A DNA stretch of 64,000 nt from Candidatus Latescibacterota bacterium (lineage in GTDB: Bacteria > Latescibacterota > MWCZ01): positions 258,372-322,371 of the forward strand of contig JAKJDF010000002.1 in the NCBI GenBank assembly GCA_022706085.1, in the 5' to 3' direction. Below are positions 51,935-60,667 of the stretch, piece after piece; position 1 is the first letter of the stretch; each line of letters starts with the position of its first letter. A program made the position numbers and the translations under genes. The notes under the pieces are model-generated. The model saw only the letters and a program-made list of their open reading frames with translations. It did no database searches and was not told the DNA's origin.

Positions 51935-52344
51935 GCGCTTTGCCCCGCTGGTAACAAGCCCACCGATCCGCGTCCCTCGAAGCAACTCGCAAAGGGGGAC
52001 AAGACGGAGGACACTTCTCGGCATCCGGAACGATGTACGGTGCTCGCCCGCTCCATTCCTTTGCCACGTGTTCCTCAACCGTTCAATGTATGGTTTTTTT
52101 CCCTGTCTGTCTACCCCCTCCGTACCGAATCAAGTCAAATTCGGTACATAGGTGGTTAAAGTTTCGGTTCTGTTCGTCACGCACCCCTATTCTGAATGAG
52201 CAAGAATCCCCTGTCACAAATCTGGTATGGAGTTCCCCTCAGGACGCTCCGACGGCATTTCCACACTTTGTGCGCTGGTTTCCAGAAATGGCGCCCGAGC
52301 GATGGAGAGGCCCCGAACGGGGTGTTCCATTTGGCACCACGGCC
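51935..52344. other. 410-base intergenic region upstream of the MglA operon
   Basis: No gene is supported. It should hold the operon promoter, reading to the left. The main visible element is the perfect palindrome at 52122-52147. TTGACT inside that palindrome (minus strand) is a possible -35, but no good -10 stands at the right distance. Confidence 0.5.
52122..52147. promoter_or_regulatory. Perfect 9-base inverted repeat upstream of the MglA operon
   Basis: GTACCGAAT and ATTCGGTAC are separated by CAAGTCAA. It lies about 190 bases before the SPOR gene start. It could be an operator for a dimeric repressor or, less likely, a terminator for the propeller gene on the same strand, which has no T tract here. 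Confidence 0.5.
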
Positions 52345-53658
52345 TCATGTTACACTGTACCAGCGGGAATAGCTTCCGCCTGTGCACGGCCAGACAGACC
52401 CTGTGGCGATTCCCGGGGTGCGAATGCAGTACAGCGATCCGTCGCCGCAGGGGAGAAGCATCTCATTCCTGCCGTCACCGTCAACGTCGCTCACAAAGGG
52501 TTGATGAATGTAATTCGGGAAGGTTTCCGCCCATAGCGTCGCGCCATCAGCGCGGACGACATACACGTCCGCGCAGGGTGGGATGGCGGGATCGTTCCCG
52601 TACCCGCCTGGATTGCCGGTGGCAAGCAGGAAATCTGGCATGCCATCTCCGTCGAGATCGGCCGCAACGGGATTCTGCGCGTCGAGGTATGCGCGCGGCA
52701 CAGGGTGGGAATGCTTCAACTCTCCCGTAGCCAGAGAGAACAGTCGAACCTCCCGCGCGCCGCTATTCCCGCCGTCACGCGTATTCGTAATACCGGCGGC
52801 GAGCAATTCCCCTCGCACTCTGGCGACAGCCAATCCGCCGCACCCGCACGGGGCCGTGTATGCCAACTCGCCGTCATCGCGGAAACACCACAGAAAGGAT
52901 GTTTCCCTGTTGTCGTGATGCACCAGATCAAGGCCCGCGATGACGAACTCATCCCTGCCATCGTGGTCTGTATCGGCGAGGATGACCGGCGTAGACCCCA
53001 GGTCCTCAGGGAATCCATCCTTCCGCCAGAGGGCCCTGCCTGATCCGTCGAGCGCGAGGACGGACGAGGTGCCGTCCGGATTGCTGTACTCAGTTCCCAC
53101 GATGATGGCGGGGCTCCCTCTCAACCGCGCAAGGGCGGGTCTGCCGTGGCAAATCTGGACGCGATCGGAGTACTCCCACCGCAAGTGCCCGGAACTCACA
53201 TCGGAGCAATAGACGTTCGCGGAATCCCACCACACTATTTCCAGCCTGCCGTCGCCGTCCAGATCCGCAGCGATGCATGACCCGTTTCCCGCATGGTGGG
53301 AACGGGTGCGCGCTTCCCACACCACATCACCGCTTTCGGCCCGCACCAATCGTGCATACCCCGGGCGCGGGCAGGCATTGTCGGAGGAACCAAACGAGTA
53401 GAAAAGGCACAGACCCAGAAATGGATCGTCAATGAGGTTCGGGAACACGCAGGCGAGACGCTCCTCCGCCGCTTCCGCAAGCTGCGTTCGCCACACCGTT
53501 TCGCCTTCGGCGGAAAGGCAGAACACGGCGGATTCGCGGTGACCGGAGACAGATCGGGTACCGGAGAGGTAGAGCCGCATCTGCCCGTCCACCATTCCGG
53601 ACACGATCCCATTGAGCCGGTAGCCTGTTTCTTTGCGCCAGACCAGATGGGGAGTCAT
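52345..53658 (-). CDS. VCBS/FG-GAP-type beta-propeller protein
   Basis: MTPHLVWRKETGY at 53658 has AAGGA five bases upstream and is preferred over ATG 53679 or 53709. The 437-residue product has calcium-binding FG-GAP repeats: CIAADLDGDGRLEIVWW, ILADTDHDGRDEFVIAG, PVAADLDGDGMPDFLLATG and FVSDVDGDGRNEMLLPCG, each of the DxDxDG type. Blades alternate with PQQ-like strands. No signal peptide is present, although such proteins are commonly secreted. Function unknown; ligand or polysaccharide binding is the usual role. Confidence 0.8.
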   Translation of the reverse strand: MTPHLVWRKETGYRLNGIVSGMVDGQMRLYLSGTRSVSGHRESAVFCLSAEGETVWRTQLAEAAEERLACVFPNLIDDPFLGLCLFYSFGSSDNACPRPGYARLVRAESGDVVWEARTRSHHAGNGSCIAADLDGDGRLEIVWWDSANVYCSDVSSGHLRWEYSDRVQICHGRPALARLRGSPAIIVGTEYSNPDGTSSVLALDGSGRALWRKDGFPEDLGSTPVILADTDHDGRDEFVIAGLDLVHHDNRETSFLWCFRDDGELAYTAPCGCGGLAVARVRGELLAAGITNTRDGGNSGAREVRLFSLATGELKHSHPVPRAYLDAQNPVAADLDGDGMPDFLLATGNPGGYGNDPAIPPCADVYVVRADGATLWAETFPNYIHQPFVSDVDGDGRNEMLLPCGDGSLYCIRTPGIATGSVWPCTGGSYSRWYSVT

Positions 53659-53838
53659 TCCAATCCTTTTCCGCGCCATGAACGGGAATCCGCCTCGATT
53701 ATGAGTCATCCGGGGCGTATGTCGTCTTGCTCCCGCGTCCCGTTTTCAGTTAGGTACACTTGGGGGTATCGAGACCACACTTTTTCGCGGCCGGAGTTTC
53801 GCAATGGGTCCGGCCCGCCGTCTGGCAAAGGATAGGAT

Positions 53839-55113
53839 ATGGCTGACACTCTCGCAATACGGGGGGGAACTCCCGCGGTTCCGCCCGGCCTCAAGTTCCG
53901 TATGTGGCCGGAGATCACGAAAGAGGATGAGGAGCTGGTGCTTGCCTCGCTCCGTCAGGACAGCCACGCATTCGGCCCGCACGCCGACATGCTGCAGAAG
54001 GAGTTTGCGGCATGGAACGGCAACGCGTTCTGCGCGGCGACGAACAGTGGCACGGCGGCCCTCCACATGTGTGTTGCCGCCTGCAACGTCGGACCGGGAG
54101 ATGAGGTCGTGACGACGGCGCTTTCGTGGACGAGCAGCGCCACGTGTATTATCCACCACAACGCCATCCCGATCTTCGTTGACGTCGACTGGCAGAGCAT
54201 GCACATGGATCCGGTGAAGATCGAGGCGGCGATAACGTCCTACACGCGGGCGATCCTGGTGGTGCACTACTGGGGCGTCTCGTGCGATATGGACGCCATC
54301 ATGAGCATCGCCAGACGGCACAATCTCGCGGTGATCGAGGACGCATGCCAGGCACACGGCGCGACGTTCAAAGGGAGGAAGGTGGGGACAATCGGGGACG
54401 TGGCTGCGTTCAGCCTGAACCAGAACAAAAACCTTTGCGGCGGCGAGGGTGGCCTGTTTGTGACGAACGACGCCGCGCTGTTCGATCGGGGAAAGATGGT
54501 CTGGAGCTTCGGAGACATGCGTCCACCCAACTCCGGGCGGGATTACCACGAGTACGGGCTTGGATGGATGTACCGGACATCCGACCTGCCTGCAGCGTTC
54601 GCGCTTTCCCAGCTCCGCAAACTGGACCGCACGAACAAATGGGCACGGGACAACTGGGACATGCTGGACGCACGACTGAATGGCACACCCAATCTCGTGC
54701 GTTCCTTCAGCTCCGCGGACCGGCCAACGAACGGGTATGCCTACACGCTGCGTGTTGAGCCTTCCTACGCCGCACAGCGCGGCGTGAGCCTGCGGAAACT
54801 CACCGAGGGCATAGTCGCGGCACTTAAAGCCGAAGGAGTGGGGTTCTCCCTCGCCAACTGGCTGCTTCCGGCGCACGCAGTGTTCCAGGCGAAGAACGCC
54901 TACGGGAAAGGCGAGCCGTGGACAAGCAGGTTTGCGCGCAAGGACGTCTCCTACGACCTTAGCCAGTATCCCGTTTCGCAGCAGTGCATTGACACGTGCC
55001 TGTGGGGGGTGTTCAACCACCGGCCACCGAACGGGCCCGAACAGATCAACGCACTGGCGGACGCGATACAGAAGGTGTTCGAGAACCTCGACGAAGTGCC
55101 GGTGGAAGCCTGA
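53839..55113 (+). CDS. DegT/DnrJ/EryC1-family aminotransferase
   Basis: A 424-residue PLP enzyme acting on keto-sugars. Landmarks: TNSGTAALHMCVAAC, DEVVTTALSWTSSATC, VIEDACQAHGATFKGRKVGT and the PLP lysine in FSLNQNKNLCGGEGG. The Asp in EDACQAHG contacts the pyridine nitrogen. The family makes amino sugars for surface glycans or, in some branches, other cyclitols. The ceramidase-like gene follows after 22 bases. No signal peptide. Confidence 0.9.
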   Translation: MADTLAIRGGTPAVPPGLKFRMWPEITKEDEELVLASLRQDSHAFGPHADMLQKEFAAWNGNAFCAATNSGTAALHMCVAACNVGPGDEVVTTALSWTSSATCIIHHNAIPIFVDVDWQSMHMDPVKIEAAITSYTRAILVVHYWGVSCDMDAIMSIARRHNLAVIEDACQAHGATFKGRKVGTIGDVAAFSLNQNKNLCGGEGGLFVTNDAALFDRGKMVWSFGDMRPPNSGRDYHEYGLGWMYRTSDLPAAFALSQLRKLDRTNKWARDNWDMLDARLNGTPNLVRSFSSADRPTNGYAYTLRVEPSYAAQRGVSLRKLTEGIVAALKAEGVGFSLANWLLPAHAVFQAKNAYGKGEPWTSRFARKDVSYDLSQYPVSQQCIDTCLWGVFNHRPPNGPEQINALADAIQKVFENLDEVPVEA

Positions 55114-55135
55114 TTCGCACCGCGGAGATTCAGCC

Positions 55136-56425
55136 ATGAAAGTGGGAACCGCCTGGGAAGACTTCACCCCCTCGAGGCCGCTCCATCTGCTGGGACAGAT
55201 GCACGTCCGCCTGGGTCAATATGCGCGAGACCCGCTGACGGCGAACGCGGTGGTGTTGGATGACGGCACCACGCGTGTTGCAATGGTGTCGGTGGACGTG
55301 TGTGTGTTGCCGAAGGAACGGGTGGACGCGTTGCGCGCGGCGTGCGCGGTTTCATGCGCGATCGAACCGGAATCGGTCATCATCGTGGCGACACACACCC
55401 ATGTGGCGCCGTGCACAGCGAACCTTGTGGGCGATATCTGCCCGGATTTCCTCGAAACGCTCGAGGGAGCGGTGGCACGTGCGGTTGGAAGGGCGATTGA
55501 AGACCTCGAGGAATCCAGCCTTTTCGCAGGGACGGGATACATCCAGCAGATGGGCTGGAACCGCCGGGGGCTTCACCGGGACGGCTCCGCCGGGATGTAC
55601 CTCGGAAGCTGGGCGGAAGGGTTTGTCGGAATCGAGGGGCCACGTGACGGAAGCGTCCCGGTGATTTTCGCGCGGAGGCCGGATGGGGCGTTGAAGGCCG
55701 TGATTACCGGTTTCTCCACGCACCCGAACACGCTGGAGGGTGAGAGCTTCTACAGCGCGGACATTCCCGGTGAGGTCAGGCGGGTGCTCAGAGCCGTACT
55801 GGGCGAGGATGTGGGGGTGGTGTACTTTACCGGTGCGGCTGGCAACACGGCGCCCAGCATCATGGGGGATAACCCGAAGAACATTCAGCCTTGGCGCGGC
55901 GAACAGGGTTTGCGACGCTCGGGGCAGTATCTCGGTGGCGAAATACTGAAGGTCATCGCCGAACAGACGGACCCCATGCCAGACCCGGTGCTGCGGCACG
56001 CGCGAGCGGAAATCAGCATTCCGATTCGCCCGTGGGACGAGGGGTCAGACTTCTCGCAGTTCGGCGGCGGGATGCTCGAGTTCTTCGAAAGGAGCAAAGC
56101 CGACTGGGATCGGATGCTCCGCGAAGAGAACCCCGTTGCTACGCCGATAGATGTGGTAAGGGTGGGCGATGCGGCGCTGTGTTTCAACCCGGCGGAGCTG
56201 TACTGCGAGTTCGGCCTTGCGATGAAGGAAAAGTCGCCAGCGCGGGTGACGCTGGTGAGTGAACTGGCGAATGCGTGGGTGGGGTACGTGCCGACGCCGC
56301 AGGCGATCCGGCACGGCGGCTACAGTGCGCAGTCATCGTGGGTGACGAAGCTTGCGCCGGATGCCGGGTGGAGGATCGTGGAGAAGACGCGAGAGCTGCT
56401 CGGGGAGGTGTTTGGAGAGGGGTAG
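55136..56425 (+). CDS. Neutral/alkaline ceramidase-like hydrolase
   Basis: A 429-residue protein similar to the N-terminal domain of neutral ceramidases: KVGTAWEDFTPSRPLHLLG, VSVDVCVLPKERVDALR and the zinc-type THTHVAPCT, with FTGAAGNTAPSIMGDN and STHPNTLEGE later. True ceramidases have a signal peptide and about 650-750 residues; this shorter cytoplasmic form occurs widely in environmental genomes with an unproven role. An amide- or ester-hydrolysing activity is likely. It is coupled to the DegT gene by position. Confidence 0.75.
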   Translation: MKVGTAWEDFTPSRPLHLLGQMHVRLGQYARDPLTANAVVLDDGTTRVAMVSVDVCVLPKERVDALRAACAVSCAIEPESVIIVATHTHVAPCTANLVGDICPDFLETLEGAVARAVGRAIEDLEESSLFAGTGYIQQMGWNRRGLHRDGSAGMYLGSWAEGFVGIEGPRDGSVPVIFARRPDGALKAVITGFSTHPNTLEGESFYSADIPGEVRRVLRAVLGEDVGVVYFTGAAGNTAPSIMGDNPKNIQPWRGEQGLRRSGQYLGGEILKVIAEQTDPMPDPVLRHARAEISIPIRPWDEGSDFSQFGGGMLEFFERSKADWDRMLREENPVATPIDVVRVGDAALCFNPAELYCEFGLAMKEKSPARVTLVSELANAWVGYVPTPQAIRHGGYSAQSSWVTKLAPDAGWRIVEKTRELLGEVFGEG

Positions 56426-56556
56426 AAAGGTTTTCTGCGGAGCTTTTGAATTCGGAACGTCGAGCAATCCGCGAATCTCATGGAACAGGAGGCGTAACGG
56501 GTACCGGGAAGGATATCCCGCAGATCCGTTTCAACTCTCGAGGGAGGACTGGAACG

Positions 56557-57687
56557 ATGGTATCCGATACTGTGCGCGAGCTGGTGGAACACGCCGGGAT
56601 CCATATCAACGGAAAGGAGCCGTGGGATATCACGGTTCACGACGACCGGTTTTTTGGCCGGGTGTTGGGCGAAAAAAACCTCGGGCTAGGTGAATCCTAC
56701 ATGGACGGGTGGTGGGATTGCCCCAGGATAGACGAGATGATCTGCCGACTTCTCCGTGCCGGTATCGAGGACAGGGTACGGGGCAACCTCAGGTACGCGC
56801 TGCCGTTTGTCAGGGCGTACTTGTTCAACCTTCAGAAGGTTTCCAGAGCGCGGATCATTGCCGAACGCCACTACGACACGGGCAATGATCTGTTCTTTTC
56901 CTTCCTCGACCCTTACAACCAGTACAGCTGTGCGTTCTTTGAGGGAACCGACGACCTGAATCAGGCGCAACGCCAGAAGATGGGGTTGATCGTCGGGAAA
57001 CTGGGCCTTTCGGCGGCGGACACATTGCTCGACATCGGGTGCGGATGGGGCGGGCTGGCGCGGTACGCGGCAGAAACGACCGGTTGCGCGGTTACGGCGG
57101 TGAACATTTCGAAGGAACAGATCAGCTACGCCCGGGAGTTCTGCAAGGGCGTTCCGGTGGAAGTGGTGGAGTGCGACTACCGCAGCATCACGGGGCAGTT
57201 CAGCAAAATCGTCTCCGTCGGGATGTTCGAACACGTGGGCCGGAAGAACTACCGGACGTTCATGGAAGTTGCGTACCGCGCCCTGAAAGACGATGGCGTA
57301 TTTCTTCTGCACACCATCGGCAGCCTGAAATCGAAAACCGGCACCGACCCGTGGATCGAGAAATACATCTTTCCGAACAGCATGTTGCCGAGCATCGCAC
57401 AGATTTCAGGAGCCGCCGAGGGGCTTTTCGTCCTGGAGGACGTGCACAACCTCGGGCCCCATTACGACAAAACGCTGATGGCATGGCACGGCAACTTCCA
57501 GAGAAACTGGCCGCAACTGGCGAAAAAATACGGTGATCGGTTCAAGCGGATGTGGGAGTATTACCTGCTCTCGTGCGCCGGTGCGTTTCGTGCGCGGGCC
57601 ATTCAGATATGGCAGATCGTAATGACCAAGCACGGCACCGGAACGGCCCAACCCAAGTGCAGGTTCGTGCCGGTGTCGGGAGGCTGA
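56557..57687 (+). CDS. cfa: Cyclopropane-fatty-acyl-phospholipid synthase
   Basis: A 376-residue SAM-dependent enzyme. ATG 56557 follows GGGAGG. Diagnostic blocks: HYDTGNDLFFSFLDPYNQYSCAFF, the SAM motif LLDIGCGWGGLARYAAE, VNISKEQISYAREFCKG, SVGMFEHVGRKNY and HTIGSLKSKTGTDPWIEKYI. It methylenates unsaturated phospholipid acyl chains at the membrane and usually raises resistance to acid or desiccation. Length and motif order match E. coli Cfa. It is followed by a repeat region. Confidence 0.96.
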   Translation: MVSDTVRELVEHAGIHINGKEPWDITVHDDRFFGRVLGEKNLGLGESYMDGWWDCPRIDEMICRLLRAGIEDRVRGNLRYALPFVRAYLFNLQKVSRARIIAERHYDTGNDLFFSFLDPYNQYSCAFFEGTDDLNQAQRQKMGLIVGKLGLSAADTLLDIGCGWGGLARYAAETTGCAVTAVNISKEQISYAREFCKGVPVEVVECDYRSITGQFSKIVSVGMFEHVGRKNYRTFMEVAYRALKDDGVFLLHTIGSLKSKTGTDPWIEKYIFPNSMLPSIAQISGAAEGLFVLEDVHNLGPHYDKTLMAWHGNFQRNWPQLAKKYGDRFKRMWEYYLLSCAGAFRARAIQIWQIVMTKHGTGTAQPKCRFVPVSGG

Positions 57688-57777
57688 GGCTGGGTTCCGG
57701 GAAGGCAGGCGCCAGGGGTTTCTGCGCTGAAAGCCGCCGGGATCCTGGTTCCCGCTTTCCGGGGTGACGGCAGAACT

Positions 57778-57804
57778 GGATTCCCGCCTCCGCGGGAATG
57801 ACGG
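57778..57804. repeat. dRS3-like palindromic repeat, copy 3
   Basis: ATTCCCGCCTCCGCGGGAAT with flanking GG and GACGG; one base differs from copies 1 and 2. Confidence 0.75.
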
Positions 57805-57857
57805 CAAATCGGAGGCCGGCAGAAGAAGAGGGTGCGGGAGGCAGGCGGCGGCCACCT

Positions 57858-57905
57858 GGATTCCCGCCTGCGCATAGTAGTCGGTGGAGCAGGCGGGAAT
57901 GACGG
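57858..57905. repeat. dRS3-like palindrome interrupted by a 21-base insertion, copy 4
   Basis: The left part GGATTCCCGCCTGCGC (57858-57873) and right part GGGAATGACGG (57895-57905) are identical to the other copies. Between them are 21 extra bases beginning ATAGTAGTCGGTGG. Confidence 0.75.
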
Positions 57906-57944
57906 GTCGTACTCCGGGAATCGCGAAAGAGCGCTGCGTTTGAT

Positions 57945-58355
57945 TTACTTCGGAGGGTGCGTTTCGCTCCTTTGGGCTTCGGCGCGTGCCTTCAACTCGG
58001 CCACTTCGGCTTCGTTCAGCCGCTCTCCCTCCCGAACCACCGTCGGCTCAATCAGGTGCAACGGCAGGTCACGCGTGGTGATCCACTCGTCCCCCGGCTC
58101 CATGGTCGTTGAGGGGGGTGGGGTGATATCAACGTCGCCCGCGACTTCCACGGCGTACAGAAAACCCGGCTCCTCACCGTTATGCTTGATGAAACCGCGG
58201 GTGCCGGTCTTGATCGAGACGAGCGCCGGTCTGTGTGAGAAGACGCGGGCAAGGTCGCGGTCCGGTGTTATTGTGCTGCCTTTGCGGAGTACCGTCAGCC
58301 GCAAAGGGGAGCCGTGGTACCACGATGCGATGGAGGCGAAGTCGGTCCTGTCCAT
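57945..58355 (-). CDS. Small protein coupled to the UroD-like gene, possible ADP-ribosyltransferase-like fold
   Basis: ATG 58355 follows GGTGAGGG and lies five bases after the UroD-like stop, so it is translated with it. The 136-residue product reads SWYHGSPLRLTVLRKGSTIT, then RDLARVFSHRPALVSI, GFLYAVEVAGDVDI and GDEWITTRDLPLHLIEPTVV. The YHGSP opening, the AxxFSHRP helix and a late acidic strand resemble small ART-like domains, but no clear NAD-binding triad can be assigned. A helical charged tail ends the protein. Function unknown; the fold remark is tentative. Confidence 0.6.
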   Translation of the reverse strand: MDRTDFASIASWYHGSPLRLTVLRKGSTITPDRDLARVFSHRPALVSIKTGTRGFIKHNGEEPGFLYAVEVAGDVDITPPPSTTMEPGDEWITTRDLPLHLIEPTVVREGERLNEAEVAELKARAEAQRSETHPPK

Positions 58356-58360
58356 TTCCC

Positions 58361-59467
58361 TCACCTCACCGCGAGTTCCGAGGACAGATCCAGATACCGC
58401 TTGATGCCTTCCGGGGTCACGTTCCACGGGATGTGGTTGCCTACGCACATCACGTAGCCGCCCGTCATGCGGCTGGTTTCGACCATGGAGCGCACCATCG
58501 CCTCGATCTCCGCGGGGTCGTTGCGTGTGAGGACGCGGTTGTCGCCCTCTCCGGCGAGGAACGGGTTGTCGTAGTTGCGTGCGATGCGTTTGTAATCGGT
58601 GTACGGTTCGCTGATGATGCCGCGCGCGCCGCACGCCATCACGTCGTCGGCGAAGGCGTCCATGCAACCATCCGCCATGAAGATGACTTCCTTGCCCGCC
58701 GCTTTGACTATGCTCCAGAACTCCTCGTAACGCGGGAGAATGTACTTGCGCATCCACTGCGGGGAGCAGACCGGTCCGCGCGAGGTGACGATGTCGTCGT
58801 GGCACAGGACGAAGTTCACCGGCAGGCGGGCGAAGGTGCGGAACACGCGGCGGTTGATTTCGGCGAATTCGTCCATGATTCGTTCGAAACGCGGATCGAG
58901 GCATGTTTCGAGGAATAGCTCCCACCCGAAGGTGAGAAGCGGCCACATGAACATGGTGTTGTAGAACCCGACCATACTGGAGGAGCCTTCGCGGCCTTTG
59001 TCGCCCCATTCCTTCGGGTATCCGCGGCTGTAGCGCTCGTAGAGCTTCTCTTCGCTTGAATAGTCCTGCGATTCGACGACGGGAATGCTGGTGAAATCGC
59101 CCTGCTCGAGGGGCGAGAAGGCGAACACGTCTTCCGCGGTTTTGAACTTCTCACCCCAGTCCCAGTGGCCGGATTCGCCGTCTCCCCAGCGCACGTGTCG
59201 GCGCCCGTTGGCGTCCACGGAGGAGGTTTGCCCGTGGAGGTCGAGTTTCGGTCTCGGTCTTGGATCGTCCGTGTCCGGAATGCTGAGCCCGAGCTGGGGG
59301 TAGAGCTCCCGCAGTCGTTCGCGGCAGAGTCTCGGGTGCTCGTAGTAGTCTATACCGGTGAGATAGGTCTCGGCGTCCGGGCAGGACCAGTGCTCCCAGT
59401 GCGGGATGCGTTTCGGCGCGAGGCCCATATAGGCGAGGTAGCGGTCATCGGGTTGGGTTGGGGGCAT
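58361..59467 (-). CDS. UroD-like methyltransferase-family protein, second copy
   Basis: A 368-residue barrel protein of the uroporphyrinogen decarboxylase superfamily. Blocks include WEHWSCPDAETYLTGIDYYE, FVLCHDDIVTSRGPVCSPQW, KEVIFMADGCMDAFADDVMA and GYVMCVGNHIPWNVTPEGIK. The HDD and GNH elements with cysteines suggest metal binding, as in the corrinoid-linked methyltransferase branch, rather than HemE decarboxylation. It is only distantly similar to the copy at 20.3-21.5 kb. The small 136-residue gene is coupled downstream; a Gfo/Idh gene diverges upstream. Confidence 0.75.
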   Translation of the reverse strand: MPPTQPDDRYLAYMGLAPKRIPHWEHWSCPDAETYLTGIDYYEHPRLCRERLRELYPQLGLSIPDTDDPRPRPKLDLHGQTSSVDANGRRHVRWGDGESGHWDWGEKFKTAEDVFAFSPLEQGDFTSIPVVESQDYSSEEKLYERYSRGYPKEWGDKGREGSSSMVGFYNTMFMWPLLTFGWELFLETCLDPRFERIMDEFAEINRRVFRTFARLPVNFVLCHDDIVTSRGPVCSPQWMRKYILPRYEEFWSIVKAAGKEVIFMADGCMDAFADDVMACGARGIISEPYTDYKRIARNYDNPFLAGEGDNRVLTRNDPAEIEAMVRSMVETSRMTGGYVMCVGNHIPWNVTPEGIKRYLDLSSELAVR

Positions 59468-59512
59468 TTGACATATCCGGAAACGGGACTGGGTGTAGAA
59501 GGAACACGGTTG

Positions 59513-59527
59513 GATATTTGTAATATC
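59513..59527. promoter_or_regulatory. Operator-like palindrome in the divergent UroD/Gfo-Idh gap
   Basis: GATATT-TGT-AATATC is a perfect 15-base inverted repeat in an unusually AT-rich stretch, 46 bases from the UroD-like start and 58 bases before the oxidoreductase start. It is well placed to control both genes. Confidence 0.45.
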
Positions 59528-59584
59528 TACGAATTTACTGACGAATCGTCTGGTTACCTATCCCAACCTTCAAAAAGGAACCGC

Positions 59585-60667
59585 ATGCCTCTCTCCATCG
59601 CGTTCATCAGCTTTGCGCACGGGCACGTAGGGGTATACGCCGACGTGCTGAAGATGATGCCGGAAGTCCGCCTCGCGGCATGCTGGGATGACGACTCCGT
59701 GCGCGGCAAATCCATGGCCGAGCGGTACGGCATGGGATTCGTTCCGGTGCTGGACGACATGCTGGGCGACGGAACGATCGACGCCGTCATCATCGGCAGC
59801 CCCACGAACAGGCACGCCGAGCATGCCATCGCGGCGGCGAGGGCGGGCAAGCACATCCTCTGCCAGAAACCCATGGCGCTTACGTTGGAAGACTGCGACG
59901 CCATGATCGCCGCAGTGCAGGAAAACGGGGTCACGTTCAGCATCGCGTATCAGATGCGGCACGACCCGGTGAACCAGTTCATGCGGCAGGCGGTGCACGA
60001 CGGCGTGCTGGGCAAGGTCGGGTGCGTGCGGAGGCGGCACTGCATTCCGGTGCTGTTCAACGACGATTTCATCAACGGCGGCACACACTGGCACATCGAT
60101 CCGGTCCAGAACATGGGCATGTTCATGGACGACGCCACCCACGCAGCCGATTGGTTCTACTGGACGTTCGGAAGGCCGCGGAGCGTGGTGGCGGAGATTG
60201 ACAACGTCCTCACGACGGTCGCACCGGACGACACCGGCGTTGCGATTCTGCGGTTCGAGGGTGGTGGTTACGTGGCGCCCGGCATGATGGGCATCCTGCT
60301 CAACAGCTCTGTCACGCATGTGGGAATCAACACCACAGAGATGTACGGTGACAAAGGCGTGCTGATCCAGAATTATGGCGATGCGCCCTCCATGTCTATC
60401 GCGCGACCCGCTGATGCGAAGCCGGTGTTTCTCTTCCGGACCGATCAGAAGGAACGGGTCTGGCAGACGCCAGACCTCCCGATTCCCGCTTCGCACGGCG
60501 ACCGGATTGCCGCCGTACCGAAACCATTTGTGGATTGCCTCCTGAACGGTGCACCGGTCCCGGCCCCTGCGGAAGAAGGGCGCGTGGCGATCGAGATGGT
60601 TTTGGCCGCCTACAAGAGCGCGAAAACCGGACAGCGAGTGACGTTTCCCCCTGTGAAAAAAACATGA
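59585..60667 (+). CDS. Gfo/Idh/MocA-family oxidoreductase, second copy
   Basis: ATG 59585 follows AAAAAGGAACC. The 360-residue product has an N-terminal Rossmann domain (IAFISFAHGHVGVYADVLKM, AVIIGSPTNRHAEHAIAAAR), the lysine motif ILCQKPMAL, and the C-terminal histidine region GGTHWHIDPVQNMGMFMDDATHAADWFYW. The usual GxGxxG is replaced by FAHGHVG, seen in one branch of the family, so NAD binding is probably retained. Substrate likely a sugar or inositol derivative. The ogt gene begins in its stop codon. Confidence 0.88.
   Translation: MPLSIAFISFAHGHVGVYADVLKMMPEVRLAACWDDDSVRGKSMAERYGMGFVPVLDDMLGDGTIDAVIIGSPTNRHAEHAIAAARAGKHILCQKPMALTLEDCDAMIAAVQENGVTFSIAYQMRHDPVNQFMRQAVHDGVLGKVGCVRRRHCIPVLFNDDFINGGTHWHIDPVQNMGMFMDDATHAADWFYWTFGRPRSVVAEIDNVLTTVAPDDTGVAILRFEGGGYVAPGMMGILLNSSVTHVGINTTEMYGDKGVLIQNYGDAPSMSIARPADAKPVFLFRTDQKERVWQTPDLPIPASHGDRIAAVPKPFVDCLLNGAPVPAPAEEGRVAIEMVLAAYKSAKTGQRVTFPPVKKT

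Larger units (their letters stand above)
57688..57944. repeat. Spacer with dRS3-like palindromes
   Basis: 257 bases without a supportable gene. A degenerate copy lies at about 57743-57770 (GGTTCCCGCTTTCCGGGGTGACGG), a full copy at 57778-57804 and an interrupted copy at 57858-57905. They match the palindromes at 7.5-7.8 kb. Confidence 0.75.

Noticed and set aside
53746-55167. 473-residue minus-strand open frame opposite the DegT aminotransferase
   Set aside because: Composition is antisense-like, and the plus-strand gene has an intact PLP motif.
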